Origin: Burkholderiales bacterium
GTDB lineage: Bacteria > Pseudomonadota > Gammaproteobacteria > Burkholderiales > Burkholderiaceae_D
DNA length: 5,528 nt
Reading direction: 5' to 3'
Assembly: GCA_028868455.1 (NCBI GenBank)
Contig: JAGWUK010000240.1
Location: 1 to 5,528 of the forward strand
Shown here: positions 1-5,528 of the stretch, piece by piece
Position numbering within the stretch: the stretch's first letter is position 1
Layout of the letters: every line of letters begins with the position of its first letter
The notes under the pieces: generated by a model
Told to the model about the DNA's origin: nothing
The model's database searches: none
What the model saw: the letters and a program-made list of their open reading frames with translations, nothing else
Position numbers and translations under genes: made by a program

Positions 1-1
1 A

Positions 2-535
2 TATCGTTTGCAGGCCTCGACGCTGGACGCCAAACATCGCGTGCAATTGATGGGCTCTGGTACGATTCTGCGTGAAGTGATTGCGGCTGCCGAGTTGCTG
101 CAAAACGACTGGGGTATTGCCGCTGACATCTGGTCTGCACCTTCGTTCACCTTGCTGGCACGCGATGGCCAGGATGTCGAACGCTGGAATATGTTGCACC
201 CGACTGACGCACCGCGTGTGCCTTACATCACGCAATGCCTGAAAGACACAACGGGTCCTATCGTCGTTTCAACAGACTATATGCGCACCTTTGCCGAACA
301 GACACGTGCTTATATTCCGGCTGGCCGCAGCTTCAAAGTGCTGGGCACTGACGGTTTTGGACGCTCTGACACGCGGGCAAAATTGCGTGAATTCTTTGAG
401 GTCAATCGCTACTTTGTCGTCGTCGCTGCGCTCAAGTCTCTGGCTGACGAAGGTGTTTTGTCTGCTTCCGTGGTCGCTCAGGCGATCAGTAAATATGGTA
501 TTGATGCGGATAAGCCGAATCCGGTGACTGTGTAA
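2..535 (+). CDS. aceE: Pyruvate dehydrogenase E1 component (homodimeric type), C-terminal part
   Basis: This is the last 177 codons of the E1 subunit, the thiamine-diphosphate enzyme that decarboxylates pyruvate and reductively acetylates the lipoyl domains of the complex. The frame is open to the left edge, so the 5' end lies outside the window; the TTG at position 8 is an internal Leu codon, not a start. The residues align closely with my recollection of the end of E. coli AceE: LMGSGTILREV, SFTLLARDGQDVERWNMLHP, PRVPYITQ, STDYMRTFAEQ, VLGTDGFGRSDTR, YFVVVAALKSLADEG and the ending DADKPNPV. This part is the C-terminal transketolase-like domain; the cofactor-binding N-terminal and middle domains are not visible. 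Full-length homologues are near 890 residues, so about four fifths is missing. It is followed by aceF after 120 nt on the same strand. The family call is firm. Confidence 0.96.
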   Translation, partial: YRLQASTLDAKHRVQLMGSGTILREVIAAAELLQNDWGIAADIWSAPSFTLLARDGQDVERWNMLHPTDAPRVPYITQCLKDTTGPIVVSTDYMRTFAEQTRAYIPAGRSFKVLGTDGFGRSDTRAKLREFFEVNRYFVVVAALKSLADEGVLSASVVAQAISKYGIDADKPNPVTV

Positions 536-544
536 CAGCATGAG

Positions 545-633
545 GTAGGGTGCGCGCTGCGCACCACCTTTGTGTAAGCAAAACGTAGGGTGCGCTGTGC
601 GCACCAAATCAAGGTGCGCACAGCGCACCCTAC
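545..633. repeat. Three-copy 21-nt palindromic repeat cluster between aceE and aceF
   Basis: Three copies of a 21-nt unit beginning GTAGGGTGCGC and ending GCGCACC lie in the 120-nt gap. Copy 1 is at 545-565 and copy 2 at 585-605, in direct orientation with a 40-nt period; they differ at two adjacent central positions. Copy 3, at 613-633, is the exact reverse complement of copy 2, separated from it by seven nucleotides (AAATCAA). Copies 2 and 3 can therefore form a perfect 21-bp hairpin in the mRNA. Each copy is also an imperfect palindrome with 7-nt arms. The layout resembles REP-like dispersed intergenic repeats, which are known in other bacteria to protect upstream mRNA from 3' exonucleases. 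No T-run follows, so it is unlikely to be an intrinsic terminator. A regulatory role here is inference. Confidence 0.9.
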
Positions 634-643
634 CTGAAATAAC

Positions 644-647
644 GGAG
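644..647 (+). promoter_or_regulatory. Ribosome binding site of aceF
   Basis: GGAG lies eight nucleotides before the ATG at 656, which supports that start. It sits ten nucleotides past the end of the inverted repeat at 633, so the hairpin does not cover it directly. Confidence 0.75.
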
Positions 648-655
648 CCCAAATT

Positions 656-1999
656 ATGAGTAACGTGGAAGTCAAAGTCCCGGATATCGGCGATTTCAAG
701 GAAGTCGAAGTTATCGAGTTGATGGTGAAAGTCGGCGACACCATCAAGGTGGATCAATCCCTGATTACAGTTGAATCAGATAAAGCCAGCATGGAAATTC
801 CATCCAGCCACGCCGGTGTGATCAAAGAAATTAAAGTCAAAGTCGGTGACAAAGTCGCCGAAGGTTCTTTGCTGGTCATCGTCGAAGCCAGCGGCGACGC
901 CACCGCGCCGGCTGCAGCATCGGCGCCTGCGCCTGAACCTGTACAACCAGCCGTCGCTGCTGCGCCGGTTGCTGCCGTGGCCGCTGCATCGGCGCCACCA
1001 GCAGTTGTAGCGGCACCGGCTCCTGTTTCTGTTGCTGCCGCACCAGTTGCCACTGCCGCCGCAGGCAAAGCCCATGCTTCGCCATCGATACGCAAATTCG
1101 CACGTGAACTCGGCGTTGATCTGAGCCGCGTTGCTGGCTCTGGTCCGAAAGGCCGGATCACGCAAGAAGACGTGCAAAATTTCGTCAAAGGCATCATGGC
1201 AGGCAGCACAGCGGTTGCCGCCGTGGCAGCGCCAGTGGCGCAAAATGGCAGTGGTGCAGGCCTGAATCTGCTGGCATGGCCATCGCTGGATTTCAGCAAA
1301 TTCGGCAGCACCACGACCCAGCCTTTGTCACGTATCAAAAAATTGTCCGGCCCGAATCTGCATCGCAACTGGGTCATGATCCCGCATGTCACGCAATTCG
1401 ACGAAGCCGATATCACTGGTCTCGAAGACTTCCGCAAATCGTCCAACGAAGCCATGGCGAAATCCGGCGTTAAACTGACCATGCTCGCCTTCGTGATCAA
1501 GGCCAGCGTTTCCGCGCTGAAAAAATTCCCGGCCTTTAATTCTTCGCTCGACGCGACCGGCGAAAACCTGATCCTGAAACAGTATTACAACATCGGCTTT
1601 GCCGCCGATACACCAAACGGTCTGGTTGTACCTGTTGTCAAAAATGCGGATCAGAAAACCCTGTCGCAAATCGCACAGGAAATGGGTGATCTGTCGGCGC
1701 AAGCGCGTGAAGGCAAGCTCAAGCCAGCCGATATGCAAGGTGCGACGTTCACGATTTCTTCTCTGGGGGGCATCGGTGGAACGGCATTCACACCGATCAT
1801 CAATGCGCCGGAAGTGGCGATTCTCGGCCTGTCGAAATCCAGCATCAAACCTGTCTGGGACGGCAAACAGTTTGCGCCTCGCCTGATGTTGCCTTTGTCG
1901 CTGTCATACGATCACCGCGTGATTGACGGCGCCATGGCAGCGAAATTCACAGCCTATCTGGCCGATGTTCTGGCAGATCTGCGTAAAACCTTGCTGTGA
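656..1999 (+). CDS. aceF: Dihydrolipoyllysine acetyltransferase (pyruvate dehydrogenase E2), single lipoyl domain
   Basis: E2 forms the core of the pyruvate dehydrogenase complex and transfers the acetyl group from lipoyl-lysine to CoA in the cytoplasm. The 447 residues show: one lipoyl domain (about 2-80) with ESDKASME around the expected lipoylated Lys43; an Ala/Pro-rich flexible linker (about 82-138); a peripheral-subunit-binding domain (about 141-180; ASPSIRKFARELGVDL and GSGPKGRITQEDV) that docks E1 and/or E3; a second Ala-rich linker (about 182-203); and the acetyltransferase domain (about 220-447), ending with SYDHRVIDG, whose His420 and Asp424 fit the catalytic motif. The ATG start is supported by the GGAG at 644-647 and by the same MS-x-x-EVKVPD opening as LpdA. 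The protein is shorter than many beta- and gammaproteobacterial E2s, which carry two or three lipoyl domains. It lies between aceE and lpdA in one operon. The assignment to pyruvate rather than 2-oxoglutarate dehydrogenase rests on the aceE neighbour. Confidence 0.96.
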   Translation: MSNVEVKVPDIGDFKEVEVIELMVKVGDTIKVDQSLITVESDKASMEIPSSHAGVIKEIKVKVGDKVAEGSLLVIVEASGDATAPAAASAPAPEPVQPAVAAAPVAAVAAASAPPAVVAAPAPVSVAAAPVATAAAGKAHASPSIRKFARELGVDLSRVAGSGPKGRITQEDVQNFVKGIMAGSTAVAAVAAPVAQNGSGAGLNLLAWPSLDFSKFGSTTTQPLSRIKKLSGPNLHRNWVMIPHVTQFDEADITGLEDFRKSSNEAMAKSGVKLTMLAFVIKASVSALKKFPAFNSSLDATGENLILKQYYNIGFAADTPNGLVVPVVKNADQKTLSQIAQEMGDLSAQAREGKLKPADMQGATFTISSLGGIGGTAFTPIINAPEVAILGLSKSSIKPVWDGKQFAPRLMLPLSLSYDHRVIDGAMAAKFTAYLADVLADLRKTLL

Positions 2000-2001
2000 A
2001 C

Positions 2002-2007
2002 GGAGAG
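2002..2007 (+). promoter_or_regulatory. Ribosome binding site that decides the lpdA start
   Basis: GGAGAG lies just after the aceF stop. GGAG (2002-2005) is eight nucleotides before the ATG at 2014 but only two before the ATG at 2008, and it lies downstream of the in-frame GTG at 1996. This favours 2014, which also gives a protein beginning MSTIEVKVPD, in the same register as AceF. Confidence 0.75.
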
Positions 2008-2013
2008 ATGACG

Positions 2014-2595
2014 ATGAGCACAATCGAAGTGAAAGTTCCTGACATCGGCGACTTCAAGGAAGTCGAGGTGATCGAATTACTGGTCAAGGTTGGCGACACG
2101 ATCAAGGTCGATCAGTCGCTGGTGACAGTCGAATCGGACAAAGCCAGTATGGAAATTCCATCCAGCCACGCTGGTGTGATTACAGAGATGAAGGTCAAGC
2201 TCGGCGACAAGATTGCTGAAGGCAGCATTTTGTTGGTCGTGGCAGCCGACGGTGCCGCTGCTTCCGCTGCGCCGGTCGCGTCGGCAGCGCCAGCACCGGC
2301 CGCAGTTGCCGCATCAGTGCCTGCAGTACCTGCAGCACCTGCGGCTGTGGCAACGGTAGGCATCGTGGAAGTCAAGGTGCCCGACATCGGTGATTTCAAG
2401 GAAGTCGAAGTCATTGAAGTCATGGTCAAGGCGGGCGATACGATACGCGTCGATCAATCGCTGATTACCGTGGAATCCGACAAAGCCAGCATGGAAATTC
2501 CATCCAGTCATGCTGGCGTGATCAAAGAAGTCAAAGTGAAAGTCGGCGATAAAGTTGCCGAAGGTTCGCTGCTGCTGTTGGTGGAAGCCGTTGGC
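2014..2595 (+). repeat. Tandem lipoyl-domain coding repeat in lpdA
   Basis: Two lipoyl-domain coding units lie at 2014-2253 and 2365-2595, separated by an Ala/Pro linker of about 110 nt. Both encode EVKVPDIGDFKEVEVIE and ESDKASMEIPSSHAGVI. A third related unit is the start of aceF (656-895). Unit 2 shares a 20-nt identical block with aceF (692-711 and 2392-2411) and a 26-nt identical block (782-807 and 2482-2507). Confidence 0.9.
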
Positions 2596-4128
2596 GCTGC
2601 CACGCCCGTATCTGCCGCCGCGTCTGCCCCTGCTGCGACTTTTGCACCGGACGCACCTGTTGCCGTTGCACCAGCGCCAATCGCCTCCGGCTACACCGGA
2701 CAGGTCGATATCAGCTGCGACATGATGGTGTTGGGTGCCGGGCCCGGTGGGTATTCGGCAGCCTTCCGCTCGGCGGATCTGGGCTTGCAAACCGTGCTGG
2801 TCGAAAAATATTCGACGCTGGGCGGCGTGTGCCTGAATGTTGGCTGCATTCCGTCAAAAGCCTTGTTGCACGTTGCTGCGGTGATCGATGAAACCTCGCA
2901 TATGGAAGCGCTGGGCGTGACGTTTGCGAAACCCGCGATTGATATCGACAAACTGCGCGGCTACAAAGAAGGCGTCATCAAAAAAATGACGAATGGCCTG
3001 GCAGGCATGGCGAAAGCGCGCAAAGTCACTATTGCGCAAGGCGTGGGGCAATTTTTAAGCCCTTACCATATCGAAGTGACGGCAGCTGACGGCAGCAAAA
3101 AAGTCGTGCAGTTCAAGCAGGCGATTATCGCTGCCGGTTCTTCAGTCGTGAACCTGCCTTTCGTCCCTGTTGATCCGCGCATCGTTGACAGCACTGGCGC
3201 ACTCGAATTGCGTCAGGTACCGAAGCGCATGCTGGTGATCGGCGGCGGTATCATCGGTCTGGAAATGGCAACCGTGTATTCGACGCTCGGTGCACGCATC
3301 GACGTGGTCGAAATGATGGATGGCTTAATGCAGGGCGCTGATCGCGACATGGTCAAAGTCTGGCAGAAGTTCAATGAAAAACGCTTCGACAATATCATGT
3401 TGAAAACCAAAACCGTTGGCGTCGAAGCGCTGCCGGAAGGTATCAAGGTCACCTTCGCATCGGCTGTTGAAGGCGAAGCCGCACCGGCACCGCAAATCTA
3501 CGATCTGGTACTGGTGGCCGTTGGCCGCAGCCCGAATGGCAAGAAAATCGCGGCTGACAAAGCCGGTGTCGCTGTCACCGATCGCGGCTTCATCAACGTC
3601 GACAAACAAATGCGTACGAATGTGCCGCATATCTTTGCGATCGGTGATCTGGTCGGCCAGCCTATGCTTGCGCACAAGGCCGTGCACGAAGCCCATGTTG
3701 CAGCGGAAGCTGCGGCGGGTGAAAAAGCCTACTTCGATGCCAGCGTGATTCCATCGGTTGCTTATACCGATCCGGAAGTTGCCTGGGTCGGCGTGACCGA
3801 GGATGAAGCAAGGGCCAAGGGCATCAAAGTCGAAAAAGGCCTGTTCCCGTGGGCGGCGTCAGGGCGCGCTGTGGCGAATGGCCGCGATGAAGGTTTCACC
3901 AAGCTGATCTTCGACGCAGAAACTAAGCGCATTGTCGGCGGCGGTATTGTCGGCACACACGCAGGCGACATGATTGGTGAAATTGCACTGGCAATCGAAA
4001 TGGGAGCCGATGCTGTCGATATCGGAAAAACCATTCATCCGCATCCTACGCTGGGCGAATCGATCGGTATGGCGGCAGAAGTCTATAAAGGCGTCTGCAC
4101 CGATCTGCCACCGCAACGTAAGAAGTAA
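2014..4128 (+). CDS. lpdA: Dihydrolipoyl dehydrogenase (E3) with two tandem N-terminal lipoyl domains
   Basis: E3 reoxidises dihydrolipoyl groups and passes electrons through a redox disulfide and FAD to NAD+. The 704 residues show: lipoyl domain 1 (about 1-80, lipoyl Lys43); an Ala/Pro linker (about 81-116); lipoyl domain 2 (about 118-194, lipoyl Lys157); a second Ala/Pro linker (about 195-226); and a full-length E3 core (about 232-704). The core has the FAD motif GAGPGG (241-246), the redox pair Cys273/Cys278 in GGVCLNVGCIPSK, the NAD-binding GGGIIG (410-415), the second FAD motif with Asp545 in FAIGDLVGQPMLAHKA, and the catalytic His677/Glu682 in HPHPTLGE. No key residue is missing. Betaproteobacterial and neisserial PDH-type E3s usually carry one lipoyl domain and are near 590 residues, so the second domain is the odd feature. 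The gene follows aceF by 14 nt and ends before a strong terminator. The start at 2014 is preferred over 1996 and 2008 because of the ribosome site. Confidence 0.96.
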   Translation: MSTIEVKVPDIGDFKEVEVIELLVKVGDTIKVDQSLVTVESDKASMEIPSSHAGVITEMKVKLGDKIAEGSILLVVAADGAAASAAPVASAAPAPAAVAASVPAVPAAPAAVATVGIVEVKVPDIGDFKEVEVIEVMVKAGDTIRVDQSLITVESDKASMEIPSSHAGVIKEVKVKVGDKVAEGSLLLLVEAVGAATPVSAAASAPAATFAPDAPVAVAPAPIASGYTGQVDISCDMMVLGAGPGGYSAAFRSADLGLQTVLVEKYSTLGGVCLNVGCIPSKALLHVAAVIDETSHMEALGVTFAKPAIDIDKLRGYKEGVIKKMTNGLAGMAKARKVTIAQGVGQFLSPYHIEVTAADGSKKVVQFKQAIIAAGSSVVNLPFVPVDPRIVDSTGALELRQVPKRMLVIGGGIIGLEMATVYSTLGARIDVVEMMDGLMQGADRDMVKVWQKFNEKRFDNIMLKTKTVGVEALPEGIKVTFASAVEGEAAPAPQIYDLVLVAVGRSPNGKKIAADKAGVAVTDRGFINVDKQMRTNVPHIFAIGDLVGQPMLAHKAVHEAHVAAEAAAGEKAYFDASVIPSVAYTDPEVAWVGVTEDEARAKGIKVEKGLFPWAASGRAVANGRDEGFTKLIFDAETKRIVGGGIVGTHAGDMIGEIALAIEMGADAVDIGKTIHPHPTLGESIGMAAEVYKGVCTDLPPQRKK

Positions 4129-4143
4129 TATCGTCATCCTCAG

Positions 4144-4178
4144 AAAAAAACCGCGATCCAGGTCGCGGTTTTTTTTTT
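4144..4178. terminator. Bidirectional intrinsic terminator between lpdA and the convergent genes
   Basis: The stem CCGCGA (4151-4156) pairs with TCGCGG (4163-4168) around the loop TCCAGG. It is preceded by A7 (4144-4150) and followed by T10 (4169-4178), so the stem can extend by A-U pairs. Read on the plus strand it ends the lpdA transcript, starting 15 nt past the lpdA stop. Read on the minus strand the A7 becomes a T7 tail, so it can also stop transcription arriving from the DUF1801 gene. Confidence 0.9.
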
Positions 4179-4209
4179 CATTCATATCGCTCAAAATCGC
4201 ATTCAAAAT

Positions 4210-4241
4210 TTGCGCTTAACAATTGCGGGCAGCAAGCGCAA
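4210..4241. other. Weak hairpin just past the DUF1801 stop codon
   Basis: TTGCGCTT (4210-4217) and AAGCGCAA (4234-4241) form an 8-bp inverted repeat with a 16-nt loop, directly downstream of the minus-strand stop codon. On that strand it is followed by a short mixed A/T stretch (ATTTTGAA), not a clean T-run. It may be an auxiliary terminator or an mRNA 3' end structure, or it may be chance. Confidence 0.35.
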
Positions 4242-4242
4242 T

Positions 4243-4662
4243 TCAGGTTTTTTTCTTTTTCGCTGATTTTGCCTTGCTGGCCCGGTTAAGTTCGATAGCT
4301 TGCAGGATCAGCGCTTTGAAGGCCGTTTCGTCGACTTCCTCACCTTCGTGGATATCAATGGCGCGACGCACATTGCCTTCCAGGCTGGAATTGAAAAGCG
4401 TTGCCGGATCGGGCAATGCTGCGCCTTTGGCGAAGGTCAGTTTGACGACTTTTTTATACGTCTCGCCCGTGCAGATGATGCCATCATGCGACCAGACCGG
4501 CGTGCCCATCCATTTGACTTCTTCCACGACGTCGGCGTCGGCTTCCTGTATCAGCCTGCGCATTCTGGCCAGCGTGACGCCGCGCCAGTCACCAAGCCCG
4601 GCGATTTTTTCCGAGATCAATTCGGATGCCGACAGCGTTTGCTTGATTTCGGATGTTTCCAT
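4243..4662 (-). CDS. DUF1801 (YdhG-like) family protein
   Basis: This is a small, probably cytoplasmic protein of 139 residues with no signal peptide or membrane segment. I recognise the DUF1801 pattern: an N-terminal helical stretch (WRGVTLARMRRLIQEADADV, 26-45), then VEEVKWMGTPVWSHDGIICT (46-65) and YKKVVKLTFAKGAALPDP (69-86), with a helical C-terminal part containing the segment NVRRAIDI. The family has no settled biochemical role. The last ten residues or so are Lys-rich (KSAKKKKT), which may bind nucleic acid; that is inference. The ATG at 4662 is chosen because AGGAGG lies five nucleotides before it. The open frame continues upstream to 4833, but that extension would overlap the neighbouring gene's end and lacks family-like residues. 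The gene is the last of three minus-strand genes, 97 nt after the SRPBCC gene, and converges on lpdA. Confidence 0.85.
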   Translation of the reverse strand: METSEIKQTLSASELISEKIAGLGDWRGVTLARMRRLIQEADADVVEEVKWMGTPVWSHDGIICTGETYKKVVKLTFAKGAALPDPATLFNSSLEGNVRRAIDIHEGEEVDETAFKALILQAIELNRASKAKSAKKKKT

Positions 4663-4667
4663 ATTTA

Positions 4668-4673
4668 CCTCCT
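4668..4673 (-). promoter_or_regulatory. Strong ribosome binding site of the DUF1801 gene
   Basis: On the minus strand GAGGAGG is followed by TAAAT and then ATG at 4662. This is the strongest Shine-Dalgarno match in the window, and it fixes the start against the longer reading frame. Confidence 0.85.
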
Positions 4674-4759
4674 CAAAGAATTCAGATCGCGCTGCATTGA
4701 CTGCACGTATGCGTTGCCGCGCGGAGTCCTGCGTGACTTGTGAAAATGGCGAATTTTGC

Positions 4760-5215
4760 TTACAGACGCGCTGCCAGTTCTGCCAGTTGGTCGGTGGCGA
4801 GGCTCCAGCCTTGATGAAAGCCCATGTCTTCATGCGCTTTGCGGTCTTCTGCGCTCCAGTGCAGAACGCGTGCGGTGTAGCGGGTTTTGCCGTCGTGCGC
4901 GGCGAAACTGATGGTGGCTGTCATGAAGGGTTTTTCCGACGGCGTCCAGGCATCGGTGTAGGCATCGGTAAAGACAATGCGTTGATTGGGAATGACTTCG
5001 AGGTACACGCCGCGATTCGGAAATTCCTGACCTTCAGGACTGCGCATCACGATCAGATTGCTGCCGCCGGGGCGCACATCGAGTTCAGCAGAGGCGACCG
5101 TCCATGGGCGTGGCGTGAACCATTGCCTGAGCAATTCCGGTTCGGTCCAGGCACGGTACAGTTGTTCGGGCGTGGCGTCGATGAGGCGTTCCAGTGTCAG
5201 TTCTTTGTCGTTCAT
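4760..5215 (-). CDS. SRPBCC-superfamily protein, AHSA1-like (activator of Hsp90 ATPase homologue domain)
   Basis: The 151-residue protein matches the START/Bet v1-like AHSA1 family, which forms a helix-grip fold with a hydrophobic cavity. Visible features are LTLERLIDATPEQLYRAWTEPELLRQWF (7-33), DVRPGG (46-51), the strand-like stretch RGVYLEVIPNQRIVFTDAY (68-86), and a C-terminal helix with HEDMGFHQGWSLATDQLAEL (128-147). The ligand is unknown, and bacterial members are not shown here to bind Hsp90. There is no signal peptide, so it is probably cytoplasmic. The ATG at 5215 is preferred because GGAG lies six nucleotides before it and because the family typically begins a few residues before the LxxxRxIDA segment. 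An in-frame extension to 5398 would overlap the DUF1176 gene. It begins 35 nt after the DUF1176 stop, which suggests co-transcription. Confidence 0.88.
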   Translation of the reverse strand: MNDKELTLERLIDATPEQLYRAWTEPELLRQWFTPRPWTVASAELDVRPGGSNLIVMRSPEGQEFPNRGVYLEVIPNQRIVFTDAYTDAWTPSEKPFMTATISFAAHDGKTRYTARVLHWSAEDRKAHEDMGFHQGWSLATDQLAELAARL

Positions 5216-5221
5216 GGTGGT

Positions 5222-5225
5222 CTCC
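5222..5225 (-). promoter_or_regulatory. Ribosome binding site of the SRPBCC gene
   Basis: On the minus strand GGAG is followed by ACCACC and ATG at 5215, a spacing of six nucleotides. It supports this start over the upstream in-frame extension. Confidence 0.7.
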
Positions 5226-5250
5226 GTGTGGTTGGTTTTGCTGCTGCGAA

Positions 5251-5528
5251 TTATTGTGCTGCGTGCCTTACCTCGGTGACGAAGTCCGGCAAATCCCAGG
5301 CGCCGCCGGGGGCGATCAGGCGGCACATGCCGGTGCTGGAACTGGCGCTTTGGACGAATTGTTTGCCATTCCAGGTCAGGGATTCGAAACTCCAGCAATC
5401 GCCGAGGCCGCGGCCTTTTTGTCCCGAGCTGATGACGCCTTTGTCGTAATCGCTGCCATCGGTGGTGACCAGTTCAGCGTGGTACGGCGAGCGGTCGCCG
5501 ACGACAAAAAATGCCGTGCCCTGATTGT
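5251..5528 (-). CDS. DUF1176 family protein, C-terminal part
   Basis: This frame is open to the right edge and stops at TAA (5253-5251), giving 91 visible residues without their start. Translating the minus strand gives NQGTAFFVVGDRSPYHAELV, SDYDKGVISSGQKGRGLGDC, WSFESLTWNGKQFVQSASSS, TGMCRLIAPGGAWDLPDFVT and EVRHAAQ at the end. The GDCW, W-G-K-x-F-V, TGMCR and GGAWDLP motifs match my memory of the DUF1176 C-terminus. The two visible cysteines, in GDCW and GMCR, are conserved in that pattern and could form a disulfide. Full-length members are usually exported proteins with an N-terminal signal peptide; that part is outside the window, so export is inference. No biochemical role is established for the family. 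It is followed by the SRPBCC gene after 35 nt. Confidence 0.82.
   Translation of the reverse strand, partial: NQGTAFFVVGDRSPYHAELVTTDGSDYDKGVISSGQKGRGLGDCWSFESLTWNGKQFVQSASSSTGMCRLIAPGGAWDLPDFVTEVRHAAQ

Noticed and set aside
545..633. CRISPR array or intrinsic terminator at the intergenic repeats
   Set aside because: There are only three units, one of them inverted and with a 7-nt spacing, so it is not a CRISPR array. No T-run follows the hairpin on either strand, so it is not a typical intrinsic terminator.
269..757. Minus-strand open frame of 162 codons across the end of aceE, the gap and the start of aceF
   Set aside because: It runs through the palindromic repeats and two well-supported plus-strand genes, and its translation resembles no family.
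754..1500. Open frame of 248 codons on the minus strand across aceF
   Set aside because: Its Ala/Thr/Gly-rich translation is the mirror of the Ala/Pro linker and lipoyl-domain codons of aceF; it shows no domain and no convincing ribosome site was seen.
1996..2013. Earlier lpdA starts at GTG 1996 or ATG 2008
   Set aside because: The GGAG at 2002-2005 lies after 1996 and only two nucleotides before 2008. ATG 2014 has proper spacing and matches the AceF N-terminus.
4663..4833. Longer N-terminus for the DUF1801 protein
   Set aside because: The extension would overlap the end of the SRPBCC gene, reads as non-family sequence, and bypasses a near-perfect Shine-Dalgarno before the ATG at 4662.
5216..5398. 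Longer N-terminus for the SRPBCC protein
   Set aside because: The extra residues are the out-of-frame shadow of the DUF1176 C-terminus, and a good ribosome site precedes the ATG at 5215.
4223..5449. Open frame of 408 codons on the plus strand, beginning at a TTG
   Set aside because: It lies antisense to three minus-strand genes that match known families and have ribosome binding sites. Its translation shows no recognisable domain. It is most likely an incidental open frame opposite real genes.

Overview
The window looks like a chromosomal segment of a betaproteobacterium, probably order Burkholderiales and perhaps Oxalobacteraceae. The evidence is a homodimeric-type pyruvate dehydrogenase E1 (AceE), an E2 (AceF) and an E3 that carries lipoyl domains, encoded in the order aceE-aceF-lpdA, plus moderate GC content. 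The genus is inference.

Positions 2-4128 (+ strand) hold the pyruvate dehydrogenase complex operon: the C-terminal 177 codons of aceE, a 120-nt gap, complete aceF (447 aa), a 14-nt gap, and complete lpdA (704 aa from the chosen start). E1 decarboxylates pyruvate and reductively acetylates the lipoyl arms. E2 passes the acetyl group to CoA. E3 reoxidises the dihydrolipoyl arms with FAD and NAD+. The lipoyl domains are distributed unusually: AceF has one, while LpdA has two in tandem ahead of its oxidoreductase core. The aceE-aceF gap holds three copies of a 21-nt palindrome-like repeat, two direct and one inverted, which can form a perfect 21-bp hairpin.

Positions 4129-4242 separate the operon from genes on the opposite strand. 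They contain a strong hairpin flanked by A7 and T10, which should terminate transcription from both sides, and a second weaker hairpin just beyond the minus-strand stop codon.

Positions 4243-5528 (- strand) carry three small genes read in the order DUF1176-family protein (C-terminal 91 aa only), SRPBCC/AHSA1-like protein (151 aa) and DUF1801 protein (139 aa). The first two are 35 nt apart and the last two 97 nt apart, so they may be co-transcribed from a promoter outside the window. Their substrates cannot be read from the sequence. No tRNA, rRNA, CRISPR array, insertion sequence or defence system was seen. The most noteworthy feature is the lipoyl-domain arrangement, followed by the repeat cluster inside the operon.
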